From contig JACKNI010000003.1 in the NCBI GenBank assembly GCA_024234935.1, forward strand, positions 186,001 to 250,000: a stretch of DNA of 64,000 nucleotides, read 5' to 3'. Positions within the stretch are counted from its first letter, which is position 1. Each line of letters begins with the position of its first letter. The DNA comes from Chromatiales bacterium (GTDB lineage Bacteria; Pseudomonadota; Gammaproteobacteria; Steroidobacterales; GCA-2729495). The notes under the pieces were generated by a model, which saw nothing but the letters and a program-made list of their open reading frames with translations, was not told the origin of the DNA and did no database searches. Of this stretch, positions 34,073-41,841 are shown piece by piece. Made by a program: the position numbers and the translations under genes.

Positions 34073-35023
34073 TCAGCTCCTCGGCACTGCATACAGCGCA
34101 CCGGCGGCTCCGCCGATGAGCAGCCGGTCATTGCCAGCCGCATGAATCACGCGCAGGAACAGCCGCACCGGCTCGCCATAGTCCACGCGCTGCCAGCTGT
34201 CGCCATCGAGCTTCAGCAAGGTCCCTTCACCCCCGGCCGCATAGATGTCGGCACCGATGCCGGCCAGGCTGTAGATCGGCACCAGCGTCTGCGTATTCTG
34301 CAGCGCCCAGCTCTTGCCGCCATCGGCGGTATGCAGGATCTGGCCTGCGAGGCCGGCAACCCAGCCCGTATCCAGATCGCGGAAATACGCATCCTGCGGA
34401 TAGAACTCGCCCGGCAGCGGTTCGCCCGCAGTCCAGGTTTCGCCACCGTCCTCGCTGTGCACGTTGAAGCCGAACTCGCCGAAGATCAGGGCGTGCTCCG
34501 CATCGATGAACTGGATCGTTGTCAGGATCGTGTCATCACCGATGGAATGGTCTTCCCAGTTTTTTCCCGCATCGTCGCTGACGATGATGGTGGTGAAGCT
34601 GCCGACCACCCACAGGCGGTTCCGCGGATCGCAGGTGATGCCCTGCGGTGACTCCTCGGTCTGAATCGGGTTTGATGCCCAGGTCTGCCCGTCATCGGCG
34701 GAAACGAGCACCTCGCCTTCAGTTGCGAGTGCCGCGAATTGTCCGTTCGGACAGTCCGCGATACCGATCAACGATGGCCAGCCAGGTATTTCCTGCCGGT
34801 TCCACGTCGTGCCGGCATCCACGGAGCGCAGCACCAGGCCGTGATTGCCGACCACCACCAGGGCCTTGTCGCTGGATGCTGCCTGCTGGAAGAGATCACC
34901 ACGACGAATCGGTGCAGCCTGCGACGCCTGCACACCCTCGAGATTAAGCGGCGACTCGCAGGCCACCAGTACACTGGCTGCCGTCACCACGAATGCAGCC
35001 AGTCGAACGACCGAATATTTCAA
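34073..35023 (-). CDS. YCF48-like beta-propeller lipoprotein
   Basis: A 316-residue lipoprotein. The start is TTG at 35023, supported by a strong AAGGGGGG site. The signal sequence ends SVLVAC with the lipidated Cys at 22. The mature part is a beta-propeller of BNR/YCF48 repeats, visible as the repeated SxDxGxTW pattern (SVDAGTTW, SADDGQTW, SDDAGKNW, SEDGGETW, TADGGKSW). YCF48 assists photosystem II assembly in phototrophs; bacterial non-phototroph relatives occur beside RND transporters and DUF1302/DUF1329 genes, as here, with unknown function. It ends one base before the transporter start. Confidence 0.82.
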   Translation of the reverse strand: MKYSVVRLAAFVVTAASVLVACESPLNLEGVQASQAAPIRRGDLFQQAASSDKALVVVGNHGLVLRSVDAGTTWNRQEIPGWPSLIGIADCPNGQFAALATEGEVLVSADDGQTWASNPIQTEESPQGITCDPRNRLWVVGSFTTIIVSDDAGKNWEDHSIGDDTILTTIQFIDAEHALIFGEFGFNVHSEDGGETWTAGEPLPGEFYPQDAYFRDLDTGWVAGLAGQILHTADGGKSWALQNTQTLVPIYSLAGIGADIYAAGGEGTLLKLDGDSWQRVDYGEPVRLFLRVIHAAGNDRLLIGGAAGALYAVPRS

Positions 35024-35314
35024 GCGCCCCCCTTAATACGGTTCCGGTTACCAAACTGATTACCGACGCATAGCGCAACGCATACTGGAATGATTCTGCT
35101 CGATTGGCAGCACCCGGATCATTCATTTTCGGCATCCCTTTATGCGAACCGGACACCGCAACCGGTGAGCCATTGACGAGCATACGGGAGCGTGGCAGAA
35201 GAGATACTTGGGCTGCTGGCGACAAGTGGGGAACATCCGCGATACGCCCGCCAGCCTCAGGTATCTGTTGCAGGGTTCTTCGGACTTCCGTGAATTTCCA
35301 GGGGGGAAATAACC
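35024..35314. other. Divergent intergenic region, YCF48/RND versus DUF1302/DUF1329
   Basis: About 290 bases without a supported gene separate the minus-strand YCF48-RND pair from the plus-strand DUF1302-DUF1329 pair. It must hold both promoters, but I could not pick out a convincing -35/-10 or -24/-12 pair. A strong purine-rich ribosome site (AGGGGGGAAA) precedes the DUF1302 ATG. Confidence 0.5.
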
Positions 35315-37357
35315 ATGAGACTCATTCGCATTCCGCGTGCCGCCAGTCGTTGCAGCATCTTGCTAGGTATGGCGGTCGGCATCGGCCTGAGCACCCCGGC
35401 ATACGCGGTATGGCATTCGGAGGACGGCTCACTCGAAGTCCGCGGCTTCGTCGACAACATGACGAACGTGCGCGACGACGTCGGACTGACCAAGCAGCGG
35501 GTACAGGGACAGCTTGAACTCTTCAAGCAGGCCCAGCCACGCGGCATCTTCTCCGACCTGTCGATGGGTGCGACTTTCCGGCTCAGCTACGATGCCGTCT
35601 ACGACATCAACGATGACGAATATGGCAGGGCGGCCGGCGGCCCGCTGACCTACTCTGCGCCGGGGAATCCGGACTTTTTCACCTACATCAACGGCGGCAG
35701 CGCGCCCTTCACCCCGCCGACAACCCTCGCCTACGCCGGCACCTTCGGGCCGGATGGCACCGGCGCCGATGGCGCCATTCCGCTGCCTGGTACCGGCGGC
35801 ACGATCAACTCACCGAGCAATCCAAACGACGGGCTGCGTTTTGCAGCAGGTGACATTTACGCCTATCAGGATGGCGGCGTGATGCTGGCCACACCGGTAC
35901 GGCCCTGCGATACGGACAGCCGCGGCTGTGGCCCTCTCAAGGGCTACATGGACAAGGACCGCAACGAACTGCGCTACAAGGAGCTGAACGACGATCTCGA
36001 CTTCATCCGCGAACTCTGGGTGGCGGGAAGCATCCCGGTCGGCAGTGGCGACAACGAAATTGCCATCCGTCTCGGCCGGCAACAGGTCGTGTGGGGACGA
36101 ACCGACCTGTTCCGCGTGCTGGACATCGTCAACCCGATGGATTTCTCCCGCGAGAACCTCTACGCGGAATTCGAAGACTCACGCATTCCGCAATGGATGG
36201 CGAACGTCGAGTACCGGCTCGGTGCCACCAAGACATTCGACGACCTCAATTTCCAGCTGATCTACAAGCTCGAGCCCTTCCGCCCGCACGACCTGGGCCA
36301 GGGTGGCGAACCCTATGCGATCCTCGGCGCCGGCAACCTGTTCCGCGCCCTGGCGAACTGCTGGGAAAACGGATGCACCGTGGGTAATTTCCCGGCCACG
36401 GGAGTCACCGTCGATTTCCCCAGCCATGCCATCGGCATCCGCGACGTCAAGAAACCCGACCACAGCGAGTTTGGCGGACGGATCGAGGGCGTCTACAAGG
36501 GCGTCGGCTTCTCGCTGAACGCGATGTACTTCTACTCGCAGTTCCCCTCGCTGCGCGGTGGAATTCCAACCGTCGATCCGTTCACGACTTCTCTTGTGGA
36601 GACCGTGCACCCCTACGACATCGCTTTCGACGTGGAATTCCCGCGCCTGTTCATGATTGGCGGCTCGGCGGACTGGTACTGGGAAAAAGCCCGGACCTCG
36701 TTCCGGGTCGAGACCTCGTACACCACCGGCGAAGAATATGCCGACACCAGCAAGCCCGATCTCTATTCCGATTCGGATGTCTTTCGTGGCGTCATCGGCT
36801 TCGACCGGCCAACCTTCATCCCCTTCCTCAACAAAGACCGGGCCTTCCTGATTTCCGGACAGGTGTTCTACCAGAGACTGCTGGACTACAAGTCCTACAA
36901 CGTGAACTCCGCCGGAATACCCACCCAGGGAAAGATCGGCTTCCAGGACTGGGAGGACAACGTCCTGCTGACCCTGCTGATCCAGGGCAACTACTTCAAC
37001 GACCGACTGACACCGCAGATCATCACTGCCTACGATACGGAGGCCAAAGCCGGTGTCATCAGCCCCTCGCTCGAATACAAGCCCAACAACAGCTGGGTGT
37101 TCAAGCTCGCCCTGAACCTCAAGTGGGCGGATGACAACGGAGCCATCGCTGCAGATGACAACCGCTCTGCCAATCCGTTCCCGCCGGCCACCTGCGCGCC
37201 GCCCATCGCCCTGTCGCCAGACCCGAGTCCCTGCCTGACTGCGTACAGCAGCCTCGGCGTCTCCGGCTTTGAACCGCTGGGACGCTTCCGCTCCGGTCCG
37301 ATCGGCACCGCGATAAACGAAGACGAAATCCAGTTCACCTTACGCTACCAGTTCTGA
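35315..37357 (+). CDS. DUF1302-family outer-membrane protein
   Basis: A 680-residue exported protein with a signal peptide ending STPAYA. The mature sequence is rich in alternating aromatic/polar strands (LEVRGFVDNMTNV, FRLSYDAVYDIND, FSLNAMYFYSQF) and ends DEIQFTLRYQF, with the C-terminal Phe typical of beta-barrel proteins inserted by BamA. The NEIAIRLGRQQVVWGRTDLFRVLDIVNP block is the family signature. DUF1302 proteins are nearly always encoded with DUF1329 proteins; export or uptake of hydrophobic compounds is suspected but not settled. A pair of cysteines (about 196-203) may form a loop disulfide. Confidence 0.85.
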   Translation: MRLIRIPRAASRCSILLGMAVGIGLSTPAYAVWHSEDGSLEVRGFVDNMTNVRDDVGLTKQRVQGQLELFKQAQPRGIFSDLSMGATFRLSYDAVYDINDDEYGRAAGGPLTYSAPGNPDFFTYINGGSAPFTPPTTLAYAGTFGPDGTGADGAIPLPGTGGTINSPSNPNDGLRFAAGDIYAYQDGGVMLATPVRPCDTDSRGCGPLKGYMDKDRNELRYKELNDDLDFIRELWVAGSIPVGSGDNEIAIRLGRQQVVWGRTDLFRVLDIVNPMDFSRENLYAEFEDSRIPQWMANVEYRLGATKTFDDLNFQLIYKLEPFRPHDLGQGGEPYAILGAGNLFRALANCWENGCTVGNFPATGVTVDFPSHAIGIRDVKKPDHSEFGGRIEGVYKGVGFSLNAMYFYSQFPSLRGGIPTVDPFTTSLVETVHPYDIAFDVEFPRLFMIGGSADWYWEKARTSFRVETSYTTGEEYADTSKPDLYSDSDVFRGVIGFDRPTFIPFLNKDRAFLISGQVFYQRLLDYKSYNVNSAGIPTQGKIGFQDWEDNVLLTLLIQGNYFNDRLTPQIITAYDTEAKAGVISPSLEYKPNNSWVFKLALNLKWADDNGAIAADDNRSANPFPPATCAPPIALSPDPSPCLTAYSSLGVSGFEPLGRFRSGPIGTAINEDEIQFTLRYQF

Positions 37358-37374
37358 TTGCGAGGTTCGTGACA

Positions 37375-38688
37375 ATGAAAAGGCTAGTAATAATTGGCGC
37401 CGCTGTGGCCGGCCTGACGGGCATCGCAGCGCATGCAGAAGTGTCTGACGCGGTCATCAAGAACGCGTTTGCACCCTACGAGAAAACCGCTCCCACTGCG
37501 GCAGGCTATCAACCCGGGATGCGCATCACGGCCAAGAACGTGGATGCGCTTGAAGGCATTCTTGATCCCTTCACCTTCCGCTACGTGAAGAAGGGCTGGT
37601 TCGAGATCCCGACGACGCCCACCTTCTCCCTGCCGCAGAACCCGAACTACATCGAGGCAACCCGCAAGGGCGCCGACAAGGTCAAGCTGTCGCCCGAAGG
37701 GATGCTCGTGAACTTCGATGCCGGCCGGCCTTTCCCGCAGGAGCCCGATGCCAAGGATCCGCAGGCAGGCCTCAAGCTGATGTGGAATTTCCAGCGTTCC
37801 ATCAACGCCGGTGACAGCGAGACCATTCATCCCTTCTGGTGGACCTTCCGCAACGCCAAGACCGGGCAGAGCGAGCGCCAGCTGCGCTTCGAGTGGCACT
37901 TCCTGAACTGGAAACACCGCACGATCTTCGAGCCGAAACCGGATATCACGCCGAATCCCGGACAGATTTTCCGCTCGATTTCCGCCAACGTGCTTGAGCC
38001 TTTCGACCTGGCCAATACCCAGCTGCTGATCTGGCGCTATGAAAACGACCTGCAGCGCGACGACGGCTGGCTGTATCTGGGCTTCCAGCGCCGGGTGCGG
38101 CGTCTGGCCGTCGGTCAGATCACCGATGCCTTCCTCGGCACCGACGCGATGATCGAGGACTTCGAGGGCTACAACGGCCGTCTCGACGACTACAAGTGGA
38201 CCTACAAGGGTACGCAGAACGTGCTGATGCCTTTCGAGAAGCATAACGAGCTGCCGGAGCTGGACACCGAGCCGAAGGGCGATGCCGACGGCTTCCGCTT
38301 CGTCAAGTTCGGCGGGCAGGGCAACTGCTTCCCGCAGGTGACCTGGCAGCTGCGCAAGTCCTACATCATCGAGGGCAACCCGAAGGACCCGAACCATCCG
38401 CTCAGCAAGCGCGTGATCTACATGGATTCGGAGAGCGCGACACTGCCGATCGTGACGCAGTACGACCGCAAGGGTCAGCCGTGGAAGTACTTCCCGATCT
38501 GCAAGTCCCACTCCGACTTCCACCTGGCCAAGAACAAGGGTGTTGGCGTCGCCGTCGACGACTGCGCGCTGTTCTTCGACGAGCAGGCCATGCACTGCAC
38601 CACCCTGCAGTTCAAGTCATACGTGAATCCGCAGGAAAACCCGGCGTCGCTCTTCACCGTGCAGAAGATGCGCTCGACGGGACGTTAG
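37375..38688 (+). CDS. DUF1329-family periplasmic protein
   Basis: A 437-residue exported protein; the ATG at 37375 has GAGG about 9 bases upstream, and a GTG two codons earlier is the alternative. The signal peptide RLVIIGAAVAGLTGIAAHA precedes a mature N-terminus SDAVIKNAF. The rest is a large DUF1329 domain, related in shape to LolB-like lipid-binding folds, with WKYFPICKSHSDFHLAKNK and LYLGFQRRVRRLAV as recognisable blocks. It lies 17 bases after the DUF1302 gene and ends just before a strong terminator, so the two form a transcription unit. A lipid- or hydrophobe-carrying role with the RND transporter is an inference. Confidence 0.85.
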   Translation: MKRLVIIGAAVAGLTGIAAHAEVSDAVIKNAFAPYEKTAPTAAGYQPGMRITAKNVDALEGILDPFTFRYVKKGWFEIPTTPTFSLPQNPNYIEATRKGADKVKLSPEGMLVNFDAGRPFPQEPDAKDPQAGLKLMWNFQRSINAGDSETIHPFWWTFRNAKTGQSERQLRFEWHFLNWKHRTIFEPKPDITPNPGQIFRSISANVLEPFDLANTQLLIWRYENDLQRDDGWLYLGFQRRVRRLAVGQITDAFLGTDAMIEDFEGYNGRLDDYKWTYKGTQNVLMPFEKHNELPELDTEPKGDADGFRFVKFGGQGNCFPQVTWQLRKSYIIEGNPKDPNHPLSKRVIYMDSESATLPIVTQYDRKGQPWKYFPICKSHSDFHLAKNKGVGVAVDDCALFFDEQAMHCTTLQFKSYVNPQENPASLFTVQKMRSTGR

Positions 38689-38704
38689 ACTTCGCAACGG
38701 CAAG

Positions 38705-38737
38705 GGCCCGTGATCATCCGGTCACGGGCCTTTTTTT
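38705..38737 (+). terminator. Intrinsic terminator after the DUF1302-DUF1329 unit
   Basis: A 9-bp GC-rich stem GGCCCGTGA/TCACGGGCC around an 8-base loop is followed by seven T residues. It begins 16 bases after the DUF1329 stop and ends 16 bases before the methyltransferase start, so it isolates the two units. Confidence 0.92.
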
Positions 38738-38753
38738 GTTTGGAGCAGAAGCG

Positions 38754-39395
38754 ATGACTGACAAGCATGTTCACGCCAATCCCGTCCGCGGCCGATTCAA
38801 CTCCTGGCTGCTGGCAAAGTATGAAGACGATTTTCACGAGGAAATGGGTGAACGGAAGCAGCAGCACATTGGCGCGCTGAACGGTACGGTGGTCGAAATC
38901 GGTGCCGGCAACGGCGTGAACTTCCGCTACTACCCGCCCGGCGTGCGGCTGATCGTCTATGAGCCCAACCCATGGATGCATGAGCGCCTGCGTCAGGCAG
39001 CCGGCAAATACGGTCTCGACTGCGAACTCCGCCCCGTCAGCGCGGAACAACTCGATCTGCCCGCACAGTCAGTCGATGCCGTGGTCTGCACCCTGGTGCT
39101 GTGTACTGTTGACGACCCCGGCCAGATCCTCCGCGAAGTACGGCGGGTGCTGAAGCCGGGGGGCAAGTTCTTCTTCCTGGAACACGTTGCAGCACCACGG
39201 GGCAGCGGACTGAGACGGGTACAGGATCTGTTGATGCGTCCCTGGCGCTGGCTCTTCGAAGGTTGTCACACCAATCGCGAAACCGCCGCGCTGCTGGAAG
39301 CCGCCGGTTTCTCAAGCGTGGAAATTGAGCGCTTCAGGTCAAGAAAGATGCCGCCGGTGATCGTGCCGGTCATCTCCGGCGTCGCGACCCGGTAG
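38754..39395 (+). CDS. Class I SAM-dependent methyltransferase
   Basis: A 213-residue cytoplasmic methyltransferase. The ATG at 38754 has GGAG 8 bases upstream and follows the terminator. Motif I is VVEIGAGNGVNFRYYPPG, the acidic residue binding the SAM ribose is YEPNPWM, motif IV is DAVVCTLVLCTVDDPG, and the post-motif is LREVRRVLKPGGKFFFLEH. It resembles methyltransferase-like 7 (thiol or phospholipid) and UbiE-type small-molecule enzymes. It seems monocistronic and is convergent with fdhD. Substrate unknown. Confidence 0.82.
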   Translation: MTDKHVHANPVRGRFNSWLLAKYEDDFHEEMGERKQQHIGALNGTVVEIGAGNGVNFRYYPPGVRLIVYEPNPWMHERLRQAAGKYGLDCELRPVSAEQLDLPAQSVDAVVCTLVLCTVDDPGQILREVRRVLKPGGKFFFLEHVAAPRGSGLRRVQDLLMRPWRWLFEGCHTNRETAALLEAAGFSSVEIERFRSRKMPPVIVPVISGVATR

Positions 39396-39408
39396 GCGAC
39401 GCCACCCT

Positions 39409-40326
39409 TCAGCCGGAAAGGCCAGCGCCTTCTTTTCTCAGTTCGCTGATGCGCTGCGGCTGCGAGTAGATCGTCACCCGCCCGCCGCGCACAAAGCCGG
39501 CCAGCGTCACGCCGAAGCGTTCGGCAATCTCGATGGCGAGTGAGGTCGGTGCGGAAACCGCGGCGATGAACTCGAAGCCGGCCCGGATGGCCTTGGTGAT
39601 CATCTCGAGACTGAGACGGCTGGACAGCAGCACGCCACAGCCGGACAGATCCGCGCCCTTCAGCAGGCACTTGCCGATCACCTTGTCGAGTGCATTGTGG
39701 CGCCCGAGATCTTCTGCAACGGCGATGATCTGCGCGTTGCGGTCAAAGACGGCCGCGGCATGCGCGCCACCGGTCTGCGTGAAGACCGTCTGCAACTTGC
39801 GCATTGCCGACATCAGCTCGTCGAACTGCGCGCTGCGCAGCCGCGCCGTATCCGGTACGGCCACCAGTCCGGCAACCAGATTGTCGACGGCTTCGCGGCC
39901 GCCACACACACCGCAGGAACTCCCGATGGTGACGTTCCGGCGTCGCGGATCGACGCTGTCGGGATCGACGAGCTGCACGCGGACGATGCCGGAATCACTG
40001 CTGCAGACTTCCATCCGGCGCAGATCGCCGAGGCTGCGGATCAGGCCTTCGGTAAACAGAAAGCCGGCGGTCAGGGACAGGACTTCAGGATCATCCGTCG
40101 CGGCCAGCACGCCATGATCGCGGCTGAACCCGAGGACCTCGTGCAGCGAGGCGGTCGGCGTCCACATCAGGGTGAACCAGCCCACACCCTCGACGTCGAT
40201 CGTCAGCATGGCCTCTTCGACGACCTGGCAGTCCTCGCGCACCGGTGGCTGGCCTGCGCCTGGCAGGAAATACGCGGGCACCAGCCGGACGCCGTGCTGG
40301 ACGGGCGGAGCGGGCTTTTGCGTCAT
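39409..40326 (-). CDS. fdhD: Formate dehydrogenase accessory sulfurtransferase
   Basis: A 305-residue cytoplasmic protein. The sulfur-carrying pair Cys138 and Cys141 lies in SSCGVCGG, and the family blocks EVLSLTAGFLFTEGLI, EDLGRHNALDKVIGK and SSRLSLEMITKA are present. FdhD moves sulfur from IscS to the bis-MGD molybdenum cofactor before insertion into formate dehydrogenase-type enzymes. Here it closes the operon of a bis-MGD oxidoreductase that is not an obvious formate dehydrogenase, so it may be the dedicated maturase of that enzyme. It lies 18 bases downstream of the NrfD-like gene. Confidence 0.93.
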   Translation of the reverse strand: MTQKPAPPVQHGVRLVPAYFLPGAGQPPVREDCQVVEEAMLTIDVEGVGWFTLMWTPTASLHEVLGFSRDHGVLAATDDPEVLSLTAGFLFTEGLIRSLGDLRRMEVCSSDSGIVRVQLVDPDSVDPRRRNVTIGSSCGVCGGREAVDNLVAGLVAVPDTARLRSAQFDELMSAMRKLQTVFTQTGGAHAAAVFDRNAQIIAVAEDLGRHNALDKVIGKCLLKGADLSGCGVLLSSRLSLEMITKAIRAGFEFIAAVSAPTSLAIEIAERFGVTLAGFVRGGRVTIYSQPQRISELRKEGAGLSG

Positions 40327-40344
40327 AAGGTCGCCGGAATCAGC

Positions 40345-41202
40345 TCAGGGACGGAAGCTCATGATCGGCTCGAATACCCCGGCCTTGAATATCAGCAGGC
40401 GGAACGTGTAGTAGCCGGTCAGCGTACCCGCCGCCGCGATCATGGCCACCAGCGGTACATTGCCGGCGAACCAGAGCAGCAGGACCGGAAGCAGCACGCC
40501 CGCGCCACAGACAAGCAAAAAGAACCACTTTGCATAGAGCGTACGGGTGAGCAGCTCCGCCGACTTGCGCGCACCCGGCGAACCATGTCGTGCGGCATGC
40601 AGCAGGCTCAGCAGCACTGCAGCGACAACCAGGTGCAGGATCAGGGCCACCGGGGTCAGAAACTGCGCGGACTCAGGCACGGAAGCGAGCAGCAGCATCA
40701 CGCCGGCCGTGGCGGAATAGGTAAGGCTCGACACCGGTATGAGGCCGCTGTTCCACAGTGAGATCGCCGTGGAATGCGACATCGCAAAGCCCTGATAGGT
40801 CATCACCACCAGCGCCGCGGCACCCGCCAGCAGCTTGAGCAGACCGCCGAAGGCGGGGATATATCCCATGACATCAAGCAGATGCAGCGCGCCGAAACCG
40901 ATGAAGCAGACGATGCCGATCAGGCCGCGGCTGATCCACGACCGGTCCGGACGCAGGATGGCCCGCCAGGATTTTGCCGGGACACCCATATGCGAGAGAT
41001 GAAAGTAAGTCTTGAGCAGCCCCGTAATCAGCAGGCCCGCCATCATCCCCTGGGCCGATTCCAGCAACAGTGAGACAAAAAACAGCCCGGCACCGAGCTC
41101 GCCAAAGAAGAACGCACTGGCCATAGGGGTATCCCAGTAGCGCTGCAGGCGGTAACCGAGCTTGAAACTGTCACCGACGATGGGCAGATCATTTACAGCC
41201 AT
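40345..41202 (-). CDS. NrfD/DmsC-like membrane subunit of a molybdenum oxidoreductase
   Basis: A 285-residue inner-membrane protein with about eight spans. AFFFGELGAGLFFVSLLLESA and THLSHMGVPAKSWRA-like text (here FHLSHMGVPAKSW) are the NrfD/PsrC family blocks. Such subunits anchor the iron-sulfur and molybdenum subunits and exchange electrons with quinones, without haem. A GAGGGG ribosome site precedes the ATG. Sequence and gene order resemble the membrane subunit of phenylacetyl-CoA:acceptor oxidoreductase (PadD), though the substrate here is not established. Confidence 0.82.
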   Translation of the reverse strand: MAVNDLPIVGDSFKLGYRLQRYWDTPMASAFFFGELGAGLFFVSLLLESAQGMMAGLLITGLLKTYFHLSHMGVPAKSWRAILRPDRSWISRGLIGIVCFIGFGALHLLDVMGYIPAFGGLLKLLAGAAALVVMTYQGFAMSHSTAISLWNSGLIPVSSLTYSATAGVMLLLASVPESAQFLTPVALILHLVVAAVLLSLLHAARHGSPGARKSAELLTRTLYAKWFFLLVCGAGVLLPVLLLWFAGNVPLVAMIAAAGTLTGYYTFRLLIFKAGVFEPIMSFRP

Positions 41203-41226
41203 GTTGTTTCCCCTCTGCTCCCGTCC

Positions 41227-41841
41227 TCAATCGATGTAATACACCTTGGGCCTGGTATTTTTCTCGGGCAGCGGCGACTTGCCGCCGCGTTCGCGGATCA
41301 GTTTGCTCGGCTTGCTGTTCGGGTCGTCGAGATCGCCGAAGATGCGCGCGTCGGTTGGACAGGTCACGACGCAGGCCGGATCGAGGCCGGCATCGACGCG
41401 CCCGCTGCAGAAATCACACTTGGTGACCATGCCCGGTGTGTAGCGCGGGTAGCCCTGCTTCTCGAAGTCGGTGAGCTCACCCGTACCGAACAAGCCGTCC
41501 TTGAAGGCCTCGGCTTTCATCTCGCTGCGCTGGTCGTAGGGACAGGCAACGGCACATGAACCGCAGCCGATGCACTTCTGCGGATCGACCATGACGATGC
41601 CGTCCGGCCGCGTGTAGGTTGCACCGCTGGGGCAAACCTTCTCGCAGGGTGCATCCTCGCAGTGATTGCAGAGCGTCGGGATATACACGCGGTTGACGGC
41701 CGGATATACGCCGTATTCCTCGCTGAGGGTGCGCGTGAAAAACACGCCGTCGGGCAGGGAATTTTCCTGCTTGCAACCGATCACGCAGGCGTTGCAGCCA
41801 ATGCAGCGCTTGAGGTCGAACACCATGCCATAGCGTGCCAT
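41227..41841 (-). CDS. Four-cluster 4Fe-4S ferredoxin subunit (DmsB-like)
   Basis: A 204-residue iron-sulfur subunit with four cysteine groups: CIGCNACVIGCKQE, CNHCEDAPCEKVCPSGA, CIGCGSCAVACPYDQR and CDFCSGRVDAGLDPACVVTCPTDAR. This is the pattern of DmsB/NrfC/PhsB subunits that wire a bis-MGD catalytic subunit to an NrfD membrane subunit. It has no signal peptide. Its ATG shares one base with the stop of the catalytic gene (TGATG), and the NrfD-like gene starts 24 bases downstream. Confidence 0.93.
   Translation of the reverse strand: MARYGMVFDLKRCIGCNACVIGCKQENSLPDGVFFTRTLSEEYGVYPAVNRVYIPTLCNHCEDAPCEKVCPSGATYTRPDGIVMVDPQKCIGCGSCAVACPYDQRSEMKAEAFKDGLFGTGELTDFEKQGYPRYTPGMVTKCDFCSGRVDAGLDPACVVTCPTDARIFGDLDDPNSKPSKLIRERGGKSPLPEKNTRPKVYYID

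Noticed and set aside
35024..35314. Sigma-54 promoter upstream of the DUF1302 gene
   Set aside because: A TGGCAG followed by a possible TTGGGC was seen, but the GG-to-GC spacing does not fit.
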